Assembly (NCBI RefSeq): GCF_009674775.1 | Contig: NZ_WKKE01000022.1 | Location: 43,471-107,470 of the forward strand | DNA length: 64,000 bases | Reading direction: 5' to 3' | Source of the DNA: Flavobacterium sp. LC2016-23 | Lineage (GTDB): Bacteria; Bacteroidota; Bacteroidia; Flavobacteriales; Flavobacteriaceae | Shown here: positions 34,103-41,855 of the stretch, piece by piece | Layout: every line of letters begins with the position of its first letter | Numbering within the stretch: position 1 is the first letter of the stretch | Notes under the pieces: model-generated | The model's input: the letters and a program-made list of their open reading frames with translations, nothing else | What the model was told of the DNA's origin: nothing | Databases searched by the model: none | Program-made: the position numbers and the translations under genes

Positions 34103-34214
34103 ACGCTTAGCAGCTTATAAACAACACTAAAATGAAGACAGCACTCTTTATAACATCGTTTTTGTTCGTTTTTAAAATTGTCGCATCCTTATAAAATCTA
34201 TATTTCTAATATAC

Positions 34215-34247
34215 AAAAAGACTTTGCTGTTTAGCAAAGTCTTTTTT
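34215..34247 (+). terminator. Terminator of the blaI-M56 operon
   Basis: The arms AAAAAGACTTTGCT and AGCAAAGTCTTTTT enclose a 4-base loop with a T-run. It is 113 bases after the M56 stop. Confidence 0.9.
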
Positions 34248-34248
34248 A

Positions 34249-34256
34249 TATCTTTG
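34249..34256 (+). promoter_or_regulatory. Putative promoter of the 46-residue gene
   Basis: TATCTTTG matches TAnnTTTG. It begins right after the terminator T-run and 25 bases before the ATG at 34274. TTTG occurs 22 bases upstream, within the terminator stem. Confidence 0.5.
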
Positions 34257-34273
34257 AAAAAAATAAACCTTTC

Positions 34274-34414
34274 ATGTTTAAAATTTTAGCTAAAATAAAT
34301 AAAGTCCTTTTACCCAGTTTTACCAAACAGGGTTTAGATATTACTAAAGCAAAAAAATGGCAAATGGCGCTTATTGGGTATCGCTATTATGTAACGAAAC
34401 GTGCTTTAGATTAA
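34274..34414 (+). CDS. 46-residue conserved-looking basic protein
   Basis: The product begins MFKILAKINKVLLPSF and ends with GYRYYVTKRALD. It is basic and has no signal peptide. Similar short flavobacterial proteins are, from memory, often labelled 'SsrA-binding protein', although they lack the SmpB fold and are far too short, so that label is not supported. A terminator just before it and a -7 match 18 bases upstream of the ATG show that it has its own transcription unit. The function is unknown. Confidence 0.65.
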   Translation: MFKILAKINKVLLPSFTKQGLDITKAKKWQMALIGYRYYVTKRALD

Positions 34415-34515
34415 TTTTTTGTAATATTACTTCTAATTTATAACCATATTATACATTCTTAGTATAATATGTATCCTTTTTACCCCTTTCAAAGTCTTTT
34501 CTGTTCCGTAATTTG

Positions 34516-34523
34516 TAGTTTTG
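34516..34523 (+). promoter_or_regulatory. Putative -7 element for the EamA transporter gene
   Basis: TAGTTTTG matches TAnnTTTG and ends 20 bases before the ATG at 34544. It supports this start over the in-frame ATG at 34469. Confidence 0.45.
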
Positions 34524-34543
34524 CCTTTCAGTCTAAAATTACA

Positions 34544-35389
34544 ATGAAAAACAAAGAATTTAACCTCCCTCCCGTTCCGGCAGTCCTTTTGGCTATCATA
34601 AGTGTGCAATGTGGTGCTGCAATTGCAAAAACCATATTTCCGGCACTTGGCGCGGCAGGAACGGCATCTATACGAATTGGTGTCTCTGCATTAATTTTAT
34701 TATTAGCTTACCGTCCTAATTTATGGAAAGTCACAGCACAGCAATGGAAAATCGTTATTCCGTATGGCTTGACTTTAGGTGCAATGAATTTAATTTTTTA
34801 TATGTCTATCGAAAGAATTCCAATTGGACTGGCCGTTACTTTAGAATTCATTGGACCGCTTTTGGTCGCCATATTCGGATCAAGACGTTTGGTCGATTAT
34901 TGCTGGGTATTGCTTGCAGCAGCAGGAATTATCTTAATAGCGCCCTGGACCAATACCAGAATAGATGCTTTGGGAGTGTTGTTTGCACTCTTGGCTGGAG
35001 CTCTTTGGGCCACTTACATTGTTCTGGGTGGGAAAGTTTCCAAAATTATGAACAGCGGTGAAGCCGTTTCTATCGGAATGCTTTTCGCTTCCATTTTAAT
35101 TCTGCCTTTCGGTTTTTATGAAAACGGATTGGTGAATCTTACTCCAAAACTTATGGGATTGGGAATAGCGTTGGCTCTGCTTTCAAGTGCAATTCCGTTT
35201 ACACTCGAGATGAAAGCTTTAGGCCAGCTTCCTCCGCGAACTTTTAGTATTCTGATGAGTTTAGAGCCTGCAGCAGCAGCTATCTGCGCCTTTATTTTTT
35301 TACAGGAACAACTGAATTTTTATGAAATCTTAGCGGTTGTCTGTGTCGTTATTGCGTCAGCAGGATCAACTTTAACGGCTAAAAGATAA
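34544..35389 (+). CDS. EamA/RhtA-type transporter
   Basis: This 281-residue protein has ten transmembrane helices in two EamA repeats. Characteristic parts are VQCGAAIAKTIFPALGAAG, YMSIERIPIGLAVTLEFIGPLLVA and ALGQLPPRTFSILMSLEPAAAAI. Together these match the RhtA branch, which exports threonine, homoserine and related amino acids. The substrate here is inferred. It is monocistronic and ends at a strong terminator that also serves the converging fasciclin gene. Confidence 0.9.
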   Translation: MKNKEFNLPPVPAVLLAIISVQCGAAIAKTIFPALGAAGTASIRIGVSALILLLAYRPNLWKVTAQQWKIVIPYGLTLGAMNLIFYMSIERIPIGLAVTLEFIGPLLVAIFGSRRLVDYCWVLLAAAGIILIAPWTNTRIDALGVLFALLAGALWATYIVLGGKVSKIMNSGEAVSIGMLFASILILPFGFYENGLVNLTPKLMGLGIALALLSSAIPFTLEMKALGQLPPRTFSILMSLEPAAAAICAFIFLQEQLNFYEILAVVCVVIASAGSTLTAKR

Positions 35390-35412
35390 AATATATAATC
35401 AAATTATGATAT

Positions 35413-35447
35413 AAAAAAACCTGTAAATGCTATTTACAGGTTTTTTT
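35413..35447. terminator. Bidirectional terminator between the EamA and fasciclin genes
   Basis: The arms AAAAAAACCTGTAAAT and ATTTACAGGTTTTTTT enclose a 2-3-base loop. Confidence 0.92.
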
Positions 35448-35466
35448 ATGTGCTTTATGCCTTTGC

Positions 35467-36021
35467 TTAACTTTTAGGCAACAATACAGTATCAACTACA
35501 TGAATCACACCATTTGACTGGTTCACATCTGCAATTGTCACTTTAGATTTATTACCGCTTTCGTCGCTGATGTATAAATCTTTTCCATCCATCCAGGCTG
35601 TTAGAGTCCCACCACTTACTGTTTTAAGAGTAGCTTTTCCTTTACCCATTTTTATTGCTTTTGCAATATCAGAAGAATTCATTTTTCCTGCTACAACATG
35701 ATAGGTAAGAATAGTTTGCAATGTTTTGATGTTTTCCGGTTTCAATAAGGTCTCAACAGTTCCAGCTGGCAACTTGTCAAACGCTGCATTTGTTGGGGCA
35801 AAAACGGTGAATGGTCCTTTACTTTGTAATGTTTCTACTAATCCTGCAGCTTTTACGGCAGCGACCAAAGTGGTATGATCTTTTGAGTTAACAGCATTTT
35901 CAACAATGTTTTTTGTTGGGTACATTGCTGCTCCACCAACCATTACTGTTTTTTGAGCAAAAGATGTAAATCCAAATCCTAATGCTAATACTGCTACGGC
36001 TAAAAATTTTCTAGTTTTCAT
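35467..36021 (-). CDS. Exported fasciclin (FAS1) domain protein
   Basis: This 184-residue protein has a signal peptide (about 1-22, ending TSFAQ) and a single FAS1 domain. The conserved pieces are the TLVAAVKAAGLVETLQ region, GPFTVFAPTNAAFDKLPAG (H1), LTYHVVAGKM and NGVIHVVDTVLLP (H2). FAS1 proteins mediate adhesion or matrix interactions and are periplasmic or surface-exposed in bacteria. No anchor or T9SS domain is present. Monocistronic. Confidence 0.94.
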   Translation of the reverse strand: MKTRKFLAVAVLALGFGFTSFAQKTVMVGGAAMYPTKNIVENAVNSKDHTTLVAAVKAAGLVETLQSKGPFTVFAPTNAAFDKLPAGTVETLLKPENIKTLQTILTYHVVAGKMNSSDIAKAIKMGKGKATLKTVSGGTLTAWMDGKDLYISDESGNKSKVTIADVNQSNGVIHVVDTVLLPKS

Positions 36022-36230
36022 AATTAATATTTTAAGTTATAAGCTCATTTACGCTGTATTATTTGTTTTGGTTTTAGAAAAAAAATAAAAAAGTAGAAAA
36101 AATTACGAATTATCCTAAAAATACACTGTAAAACAAGGCTTTACTGGTTGGAATTATTTTTAAATATTTTTAGAATACGCCCCTTTATTATATCTCTTTT
36201 TTCGATAACTTAGTCAGAAATTGATTCATT

Positions 36231-36758
36231 ATGGAAAACCTGCCCCGAAAAGTTAGAAGTAAAAAGTTAAATACCAGAGTTGACTTAACCGCTATGGTTA
36301 GCGTCTCTTTTTTGTTGATCATCTTTTTTATGGTGACAATTGAATTGTCAAAACCAAAAGGTATAGATTTAAGTTTGCCTGACAATGGTTGGACTTGTGG
36401 TCGTTGGGGCCGTGGTTGTGGTGAAGACCGAACAATAACAATACTACTGGGTGAAAATAATAAATTAGTTTCTTATATGGGAATTCTAGCAAGCCCGATA
36501 CTCCCTGCTAGAGAAATAGAATATGGTAAAAATGGAATTCGTAAAGAGCTTTTAATGATAAATAAAAACGAATATGAATATTCACGTTATAAAGGACGAT
36601 CCGGAAGAGGCGCGATTGTGATCATAAAACCAAGTAAAAAATGCAACTTTAAAAATTTAGTTGACATTCTTGATGAAATGGCAATTACAAAAATTGATAC
36701 CTATGCAATTGTTAATGATTTTACTCCCGAGGAATCTAAACTACTGGCAGCCAGATAA
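36231..36758 (+). CDS. ExbD/TolR-like protein lacking the membrane aspartate
   Basis: This 175-residue protein has an N-terminal cytoplasmic tail with KVRSKKLNTRVDLTAM, one transmembrane helix (about 23-40) and a periplasmic domain. Normal ExbD carries a proton-relay Asp at the helix start (as in TPFIDVMLVLL). Here the aligned segment is LTAMVSVSFLLIIFFMVT with Ser24 in its place. A Cys/Gly/Trp-rich loop (WTCGRWGRGCGEDRTITIL) follows the helix. No exbB or tonB gene is adjacent. It may be a structural or regulatory paralogue rather than a working motor subunit. Confidence 0.82.
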   Translation: MENLPRKVRSKKLNTRVDLTAMVSVSFLLIIFFMVTIELSKPKGIDLSLPDNGWTCGRWGRGCGEDRTITILLGENNKLVSYMGILASPILPAREIEYGKNGIRKELLMINKNEYEYSRYKGRSGRGAIVIIKPSKKCNFKNLVDILDEMAITKIDTYAIVNDFTPEESKLLAAR

Positions 36759-36792
36759 ATCCTTTCTAAAAGCTGAAACAAAAATATGTAAA

Positions 36793-36827
36793 CAAAAAAA
36801 ATCCCACATTGCTGTGGGATTTTTTTG
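36793..36827. terminator. Terminator between the ExbD-like gene and the LRR protein gene
   Basis: The arms AAATCCCACA and TGTGGGATTT enclose a 4-base loop, flanked by A- and T-runs. It is used in both directions. Confidence 0.92.
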
Positions 36828-36841
36828 TTTAAGATCAAGAT

Positions 36842-39556
36842 CTATTTCTTGATAAATTTCATACTTGAACTTCCTAAGTCAGACTTTACTTTTAGAAAAT
36901 AATTCCCAGTTCTAAGCTTCGAAACATCAACACTTAAGACGGATTGTGCATTGGGAACAGCGATAACAATTTGCCCCAGAATATCGTAAATTTCGAGCGA
37001 TTGTATTTCTATAGATTTTGCAGTATGAATATTTAAAATATCAGTTACAGGAACCGGATACAATGTCAGATAGTTCGAAAATTCAAAATCCTGGGTGCCC
37101 AGCGTTTTAAAAGTCGAAACAGCCTTATTCGTTAAAATTGGAAAATTGTAATCAAAATAAATATTAGCCTCATTGGTAAACGAATTTCCAACAACAAGTG
37201 TAGGCTTTGTTTTGATTTTAAAAGCCACATAACCATCATTACTGACATTATCGAAAGGCAGATTAATATTTTCGAAAATAAATTCAACTTTATTTCCTTC
37301 AGAAATTTTGGTTACAAAGGAATGACTTGAACTTGTTGGAATTAAAGTCGAAATATCAAACTTGTTCAAATCAATCATATCTTTCACCACAACATTTTGT
37401 GCGGGATAACTTCCTGTGTTTTCAAAACGAATCATATAATGCACGTACTCACCTATTAAACCTGGTGTAATGACAGCGCCTTCTAAACAGGTTTTGTCAT
37501 TTGGGTCATAAGAACCCACCACGGTTTGATTCAAAACAAAGGTATTATCTAATGGCGTTTCTTCAACTGTCTCAGAAGTAATAGTGGTAATGAATTTTAA
37601 GATATCACCATTATTTACTGCAGGCCTATCTGTTGGTTTATTCAATTTCAAAATAATAGCAATCTCTCTGCTTTCAAATGGTTTCAAATTAGAGAAATTC
37701 CACGATAGGTTATTCATAGTTTGTGTTGAAGCTAAAGGATTAGCAACAACCAAATCCAAAACATTATCATCAAAATTTAGATTTACCGAGCCAGATTGTA
37801 TTTGATTTCCTTTGTTTTTATAAATCAATTTATACTTTGCATCAAAACCTGGTCTCGCTCTGGTAATAGGCAAAAGCGAAACCGCTAAATCCTGATGAAC
37901 ACCATTAGCTGTAACACAAAAATTTTGAACAAACGGACTCGCCTGAGCTGGAAAACTAACCGCAAGATTAGTAGGAGAAACGGTATAATAATCTGGATTT
38001 TCAAAGACTGGAGTAATTGTGTGAGTTCCCTCTTTAACAGGGATCGAATAACTTCCGGAAAAATTAGAAATAATAGTACCAGTTTTCACTCCGTCATTAA
38101 TTGTAAACTTTAAATTAGGAACAACTATATCCTGATCGTCACAACCATTCATATTACTGTCTAATTTATGATTGCCCTGAATAACGTAGTATGTTCCTCC
38201 CGGAGTGAACGAACAATAACTACTTATTGCAAGATTGGTATAACCAGCTCTGTTAATGGAGTTTTGCAAATATGTAACTTCATCATCATCAGCACAAATA
38301 AATTTAATTTTTGGACAGTTATACAAATTGCCTGAATTTACGTAACCATTTTTTGTGTTAAAAAATGTAAGTTCTTTATTATCAGAAACGTCAAAAGTAG
38401 CTTTACCTCTTACATTCGATAATTCAATACTTTGTAATGATGTATTAGTGCAATCAAAAGTTTCCAAATATCCTGATAGATTTAAAGAAGTAAGAGGATT
38501 ATTACTGCAATAAAATTTACTTGCTGGAACAGTTATAGTAATAGAATCTATTAAATTCAATGAACAATTAAAAGAATCTCCTCCTTCATAAGCTGGCAAA
38601 AAATTTAAATTGGTCAATTTATTATTTGCACAATTAAAAGAAGTCAGGTATTTTATTGAACCCAAATTAATGCTTGTTAATAAATTAGTACCTAGATTAA
38701 GGCTATTTAATTTATTATCTTTTTTATTTAAATTGGATAGATCTATAGTGGTGAGTTTATTTTTGTACAGAATTAAATCTATTACTCCTGGTAATTTATT
38801 TAAAGTTACGGAAGTCAACAAATTATCATAAGAATTCATTGTGATAAGATTTGGTAAATCTGACAGAATTAAATTTGTTAATTGATTCTGACTACAATTT
38901 AATTCCATTAATTTAGATCCCGATTGCAAAATTAAATTTTTTAAAGAATTGTTTTGACATTCGATATGCCACAACTTATAAAAATTTGTCAAATTTAAAC
39001 CTATTATAGAATTATTATTACAGACTAACACTTCTAAAATATTTAAATTTTCATTATCGAAATCAATATTTAAAAGAGAATTATGATCACATTCAAGTGA
39101 CACCAAATTTTTAGCATTGGTAAGATTCAAATTGGTCAGCTTATTATTTGAACAATCCAAAAAATTAAGCTTAGGGGAATTAAGGATATTAAGATTTGTA
39201 ATTAAATTATTTTTACAATCAACAGTGTCTAAATTATTTAAAGCTGATAAATCAAGAATTGAAATTGAATTGCCATAACAGTGCAACAATGTCAAATTTT
39301 TAAATTCATTTATTCCTGTTAAGTCAGTTATTGAACAGTTATTGGCCATTAATTGATAAACATTCAAGGCTTCATTAATTTCTATCTCTCCATTGTTATT
39401 TTTATCAATGTAAATCGCGTCTCCATTTACATCTTTACATAAAATTTTATTGCTAATTAATGCAGCTTTAAATGTTGGATCTGGAATATTCACATTCTGC
39501 GCGCTCAAACCATTAAAAAAATAAAAAGCAAAAAACAAAAAGTAGATTTTCTTCAT
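36842..39556 (-). CDS. Leucine-rich-repeat surface protein with T9SS sorting domain
   Basis: The start MKKIYFLFFAFYFFNGLSAQ (39556) gives 904 residues with a signal peptide. An earlier in-frame ATG would contain the promoter. Residues from about 75 to 440 are leucine-rich repeats (units such as LTNLNLTNAKNLVSLECDHN) ending in a degenerate cap. A Cna/SdrD-like segment follows (GTIISNFSGSYSIPVKEG), then a DUF7619-type domain (DPNDKTCLEGAVITPGLIGE, NEANIYFDYNFPILTN). The C-terminal 75 residues (LTLYPVPVTDILNI to KFIKK) are a type A T9SS sorting signal. It is probably exported to the cell surface. The ligand is unknown. Confidence 0.93.
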   Translation of the reverse strand: MKKIYFLFFAFYFFNGLSAQNVNIPDPTFKAALISNKILCKDVNGDAIYIDKNNNGEIEINEALNVYQLMANNCSITDLTGINEFKNLTLLHCYGNSISILDLSALNNLDTVDCKNNLITNLNILNSPKLNFLDCSNNKLTNLNLTNAKNLVSLECDHNSLLNIDFDNENLNILEVLVCNNNSIIGLNLTNFYKLWHIECQNNSLKNLILQSGSKLMELNCSQNQLTNLILSDLPNLITMNSYDNLLTSVTLNKLPGVIDLILYKNKLTTIDLSNLNKKDNKLNSLNLGTNLLTSINLGSIKYLTSFNCANNKLTNLNFLPAYEGGDSFNCSLNLIDSITITVPASKFYCSNNPLTSLNLSGYLETFDCTNTSLQSIELSNVRGKATFDVSDNKELTFFNTKNGYVNSGNLYNCPKIKFICADDDEVTYLQNSINRAGYTNLAISSYCSFTPGGTYYVIQGNHKLDSNMNGCDDQDIVVPNLKFTINDGVKTGTIISNFSGSYSIPVKEGTHTITPVFENPDYYTVSPTNLAVSFPAQASPFVQNFCVTANGVHQDLAVSLLPITRARPGFDAKYKLIYKNKGNQIQSGSVNLNFDDNVLDLVVANPLASTQTMNNLSWNFSNLKPFESREIAIILKLNKPTDRPAVNNGDILKFITTITSETVEETPLDNTFVLNQTVVGSYDPNDKTCLEGAVITPGLIGEYVHYMIRFENTGSYPAQNVVVKDMIDLNKFDISTLIPTSSSHSFVTKISEGNKVEFIFENINLPFDNVSNDGYVAFKIKTKPTLVVGNSFTNEANIYFDYNFPILTNKAVSTFKTLGTQDFEFSNYLTLYPVPVTDILNIHTAKSIEIQSLEIYDILGQIVIAVPNAQSVLSVDVSKLRTGNYFLKVKSDLGSSSMKFIKK

Positions 39557-39574
39557 AGTGTTCAAATTTTCAAA

Positions 39575-39604
39575 CAAAAGTAACTTTTTAAGATAATAAC
39601 ACAA
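39575..39604 (-). promoter_or_regulatory. Promoter of the LRR protein gene
   Basis: The minus strand has TTG, 19 bases, then TACTTTTG (39582 to 39575), an exact -33/-7 arrangement. The ATG at 39556 is 18 bases downstream. Confidence 0.65.
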
Positions 39605-39644
39605 CTTTATTTGTTAAAATTTGTTATAATAAAAAGTATAAAGT

Positions 39645-39677
39645 AAAAAAAAGTCCCACAGTAATGTGGGACTTTCT
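39645..39677 (-). terminator. rpsA terminator
   Basis: The arms AGTCCCACA and TGTGGGACT enclose a 4-base loop. The plus-strand A-run to the left is the U-run of the minus-strand transcript. Confidence 0.9.
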
Positions 39678-39697
39678 ATTTAGAGGAAACTTAAGAA

Positions 39698-41476
39698 TTA
39701 TTTTTTCTCAGTTTTTTCCATTTTAGCTTTTAATGCAGCTAATACATCATTGTTATCTCCTAAAGTTGCAGCTGGTGCATTAGTAGTAGAGTTAGATGAA
39801 GTATTTTCAGTTGCAGCTTTCACGTTTTTCTCTTCTTCTTCACGGAAGATAGCAGTGTGAGAAGCAACTACTCTTTTGAATTCTTTATTGAACTCGATTA
39901 CTTTGAAATCAGCAGTATCACCTTTTTTCAATTTCTTTCCGTCTTCTTTTTCAAGGTGACGAGTAGGAATGAAAGCAACGATATCATCTCCGAATTCTAC
40001 AGTAGCTCCTTTGTCAACGATTTCAGAAATTTCACCATTGTGGATAGTTCCTACAGCGAAAGAATCTTCGTATTGATCCCAAGGATTAGCAGTAGTTTGT
40101 TTGTGACCTAAAGATAATTTACGTCCTTCAACATCTAATTCTAATACTACTACATCAAGTTTTTCACCAACATTTACAAACTCAGATGGGTGTTTGATTT
40201 TCTTAGTCCAAGATAAGTCAGAAATGTAGATTAATCCATCAATTCCTTCTTCTAATTCTACGAAAATACCAAAGTTTGTAAAGTTTCTAACGATACCTGT
40301 ATGTTTAGAACCTACCGGGTATTTAGAAGTAATGTCAGTCCATGGATCCTGAGTCAGTTGTTTGATACCTAATGACATTTTACGGTCATCTCTGTCAAGA
40401 GTTAAGATAACAGCTTCAACAACATCTCCAACTTTTACGAAATCCTGAGCAGAACGTAAATGAGTTGACCATGACATTTCAGAAACGTGGATTAAACCTT
40501 CAACACCTTCAGCAACTTCGATAAATGCACCGTAATCAGCGATTACAACTACCTTACCTTTTACTTTATCACCAATAGTTAAATTAGCATCTAAAGCATC
40601 CCATGGGTGAGCGTTTAATTGTTTCAATCCTAATTGAATTCTTGTTTTCTCATCATCGAAATCAAGGATTACAACGTTTAATTTTTGGTCTAATTCAAGA
40701 ACTTCACTTGGGTGGTTGATTCTGCTCCAAGAAAGGTCAGTAATGTGAATTAATCCGTCAACACCACCTAAGTCAATGAACACACCATAAGAAGTAATGT
40801 TTTTAACAACACCTTCTAATACTTGTCCTTTTTGTAATTGACCGATGATTTCTTTTTTCTGTACTTCGATATCAGCTTCGATAAGAGCTTTATGAGATAC
40901 AACAACGTTTTTGAATTCGTGGTTAATTTTTACCACTTTGAATTCCATCATTTTGTTTACATATACATCGTAGTCTCTAATTGGCTTAACGTCAATTTGA
41001 GAACCAGGTAAGAAAGCTTCAATTCCAAAAACGTCAACGATCATACCACCTTTAGTTCTGCATTTTACAAAACCATTAACGATTTCACCTGTTTCGTTTG
41101 CAGAAATAACTCTATCCCATGATTTGATAGTACGTGCTTTTCTGTGAGATAATACTAACTGACCTGTTTTATCCTCACGGATGTCAATTAATACTTCTAC
41201 TTTGTCACCTACTTTTAATGCCGGGTTGTAACGGAATTCGTTTAAAGAAATAACACCTTCCGATTTTGCGTTGATATCAACGATAACGTCTCTATCTGTA
41301 ATTCTAACAACTACACCTTCAACTACTTCTTCCTGATCTGTAGCAATGAAAGTTTTTGATACTAAGTCTTCGAATTCCTGTAAGTTTTTCTCATCTACTG
41401 CATCGATACCTTCTTCGAAGTTATGCCAGTTAAAATTTGCTAAAAACTCTTCTTGTGATTTTAATTGTTCAGACAT
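39698..41476 (-). CDS. rpsA: 30S ribosomal protein S1
   Basis: From MSEQLKSQEEFLANFNWHNF (41476) this is 592 residues. The annotation start is moved downstream of an in-frame ATG at 41518, which lies in the mRNA leader. S1 has tandem S1 RNA-binding domains. At least five are clear, with units such as GVFIDLGGVDGLIHITDLSW, GAFIEVAEGVEGLIHVSEM and GIFVELEEGIDGLIYISDL. The C-terminal 45 residues are charged and low-complexity. S1 helps mRNA bind to the 30S subunit. In Bacteroidota, where Shine-Dalgarno pairing is rare, its role in initiation is of special interest. The nucleoside permease and cmk lie upstream. Confidence 0.97.
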   Translation of the reverse strand: MSEQLKSQEEFLANFNWHNFEEGIDAVDEKNLQEFEDLVSKTFIATDQEEVVEGVVVRITDRDVIVDINAKSEGVISLNEFRYNPALKVGDKVEVLIDIREDKTGQLVLSHRKARTIKSWDRVISANETGEIVNGFVKCRTKGGMIVDVFGIEAFLPGSQIDVKPIRDYDVYVNKMMEFKVVKINHEFKNVVVSHKALIEADIEVQKKEIIGQLQKGQVLEGVVKNITSYGVFIDLGGVDGLIHITDLSWSRINHPSEVLELDQKLNVVILDFDDEKTRIQLGLKQLNAHPWDALDANLTIGDKVKGKVVVIADYGAFIEVAEGVEGLIHVSEMSWSTHLRSAQDFVKVGDVVEAVILTLDRDDRKMSLGIKQLTQDPWTDITSKYPVGSKHTGIVRNFTNFGIFVELEEGIDGLIYISDLSWTKKIKHPSEFVNVGEKLDVVVLELDVEGRKLSLGHKQTTANPWDQYEDSFAVGTIHNGEISEIVDKGATVEFGDDIVAFIPTRHLEKEDGKKLKKGDTADFKVIEFNKEFKRVVASHTAIFREEEEKNVKAATENTSSNSTTNAPAATLGDNNDVLAALKAKMEKTEKK

Positions 41477-41588
41477 GCTGATAAAAAATTTGTATTCTGT
41501 TTTTCTTGAGTTTCTCAAAGCGATAGAAAAAACAGAAGTTGTTTTACATAAATAGTTGATACCTAATGGAAACTCTTCTCTGCCAAAA
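41477..41588 (-). promoter_or_regulatory. rpsA mRNA leader (about 110 nt)
   Basis: The distance from the rpsA promoter to the ATG leaves a leader of about 110 nt. It contains complementary words GAGTTTC and GAAACTC about 50-60 bases apart (minus-strand sense) that could pair. S1 represses its own mRNA in enterobacteria, so this leader is a candidate autoregulatory site, but no known leader family was matched. Confidence 0.4.
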
Positions 41589-41594
41589 GGTTTG

Positions 41595-41625
41595 CAAAAT
41601 TAATACATTTATTTGTAATAGCAAA
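41595..41625 (-). promoter_or_regulatory. rpsA promoter
   Basis: On the minus strand TTTG (41625 to 41622) is followed after exactly 19 bases by TAATTTTG (41602 to 41595). This is the best match to the Bacteroidota TTTG-N19-TAnnTTTG consensus in the window. Confidence 0.75.
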
Positions 41626-41801
41626 ACAATTCCAAATGATTATCAATACATTATTTATCCAATAATAATATGACAACGCACTATTAATTGCAATATATTC
41701 TACAATCTCATCGCTATCAAATGTTGTAGTAATTTTAATTTTAAGTTATTTGCAAACCCGTGTGGTTTTTAAAGAACATCCTATTGAAAATTGTCGTAAA
41801 G
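41626..41801. other. AT-rich spacer upstream of the rpsA promoter
   Basis: Together with the leader and promoter this makes a gap of about 380 bases between rpsA and the permease gene. It has many short A/T runs and no reading frame worth calling. A permease terminator lies at its far end. Confidence 0.5.
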
Positions 41802-41839
41802 AAAAAGCCTGTTTTCTACAAATTGAAAACAGGCTTTTA
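41802..41839. terminator. Terminator downstream of the nucleoside permease gene
   Basis: The arms AAAAGCCTGTTTTC and GAAAACAGGCTTTT enclose an 8-base loop. It lies 17 bases past the minus-strand stop and isolates the permease from rpsA. Confidence 0.9.
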
Positions 41840-41855
41840 AATATTTATAACAACA

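Noticed and set aside
34132..34194. 20-codon signal-peptide-like frame after the M56 gene
   Set aside because: It stops immediately after a hydrophobic stretch. It may be a remnant, but no continuation was found in any frame.
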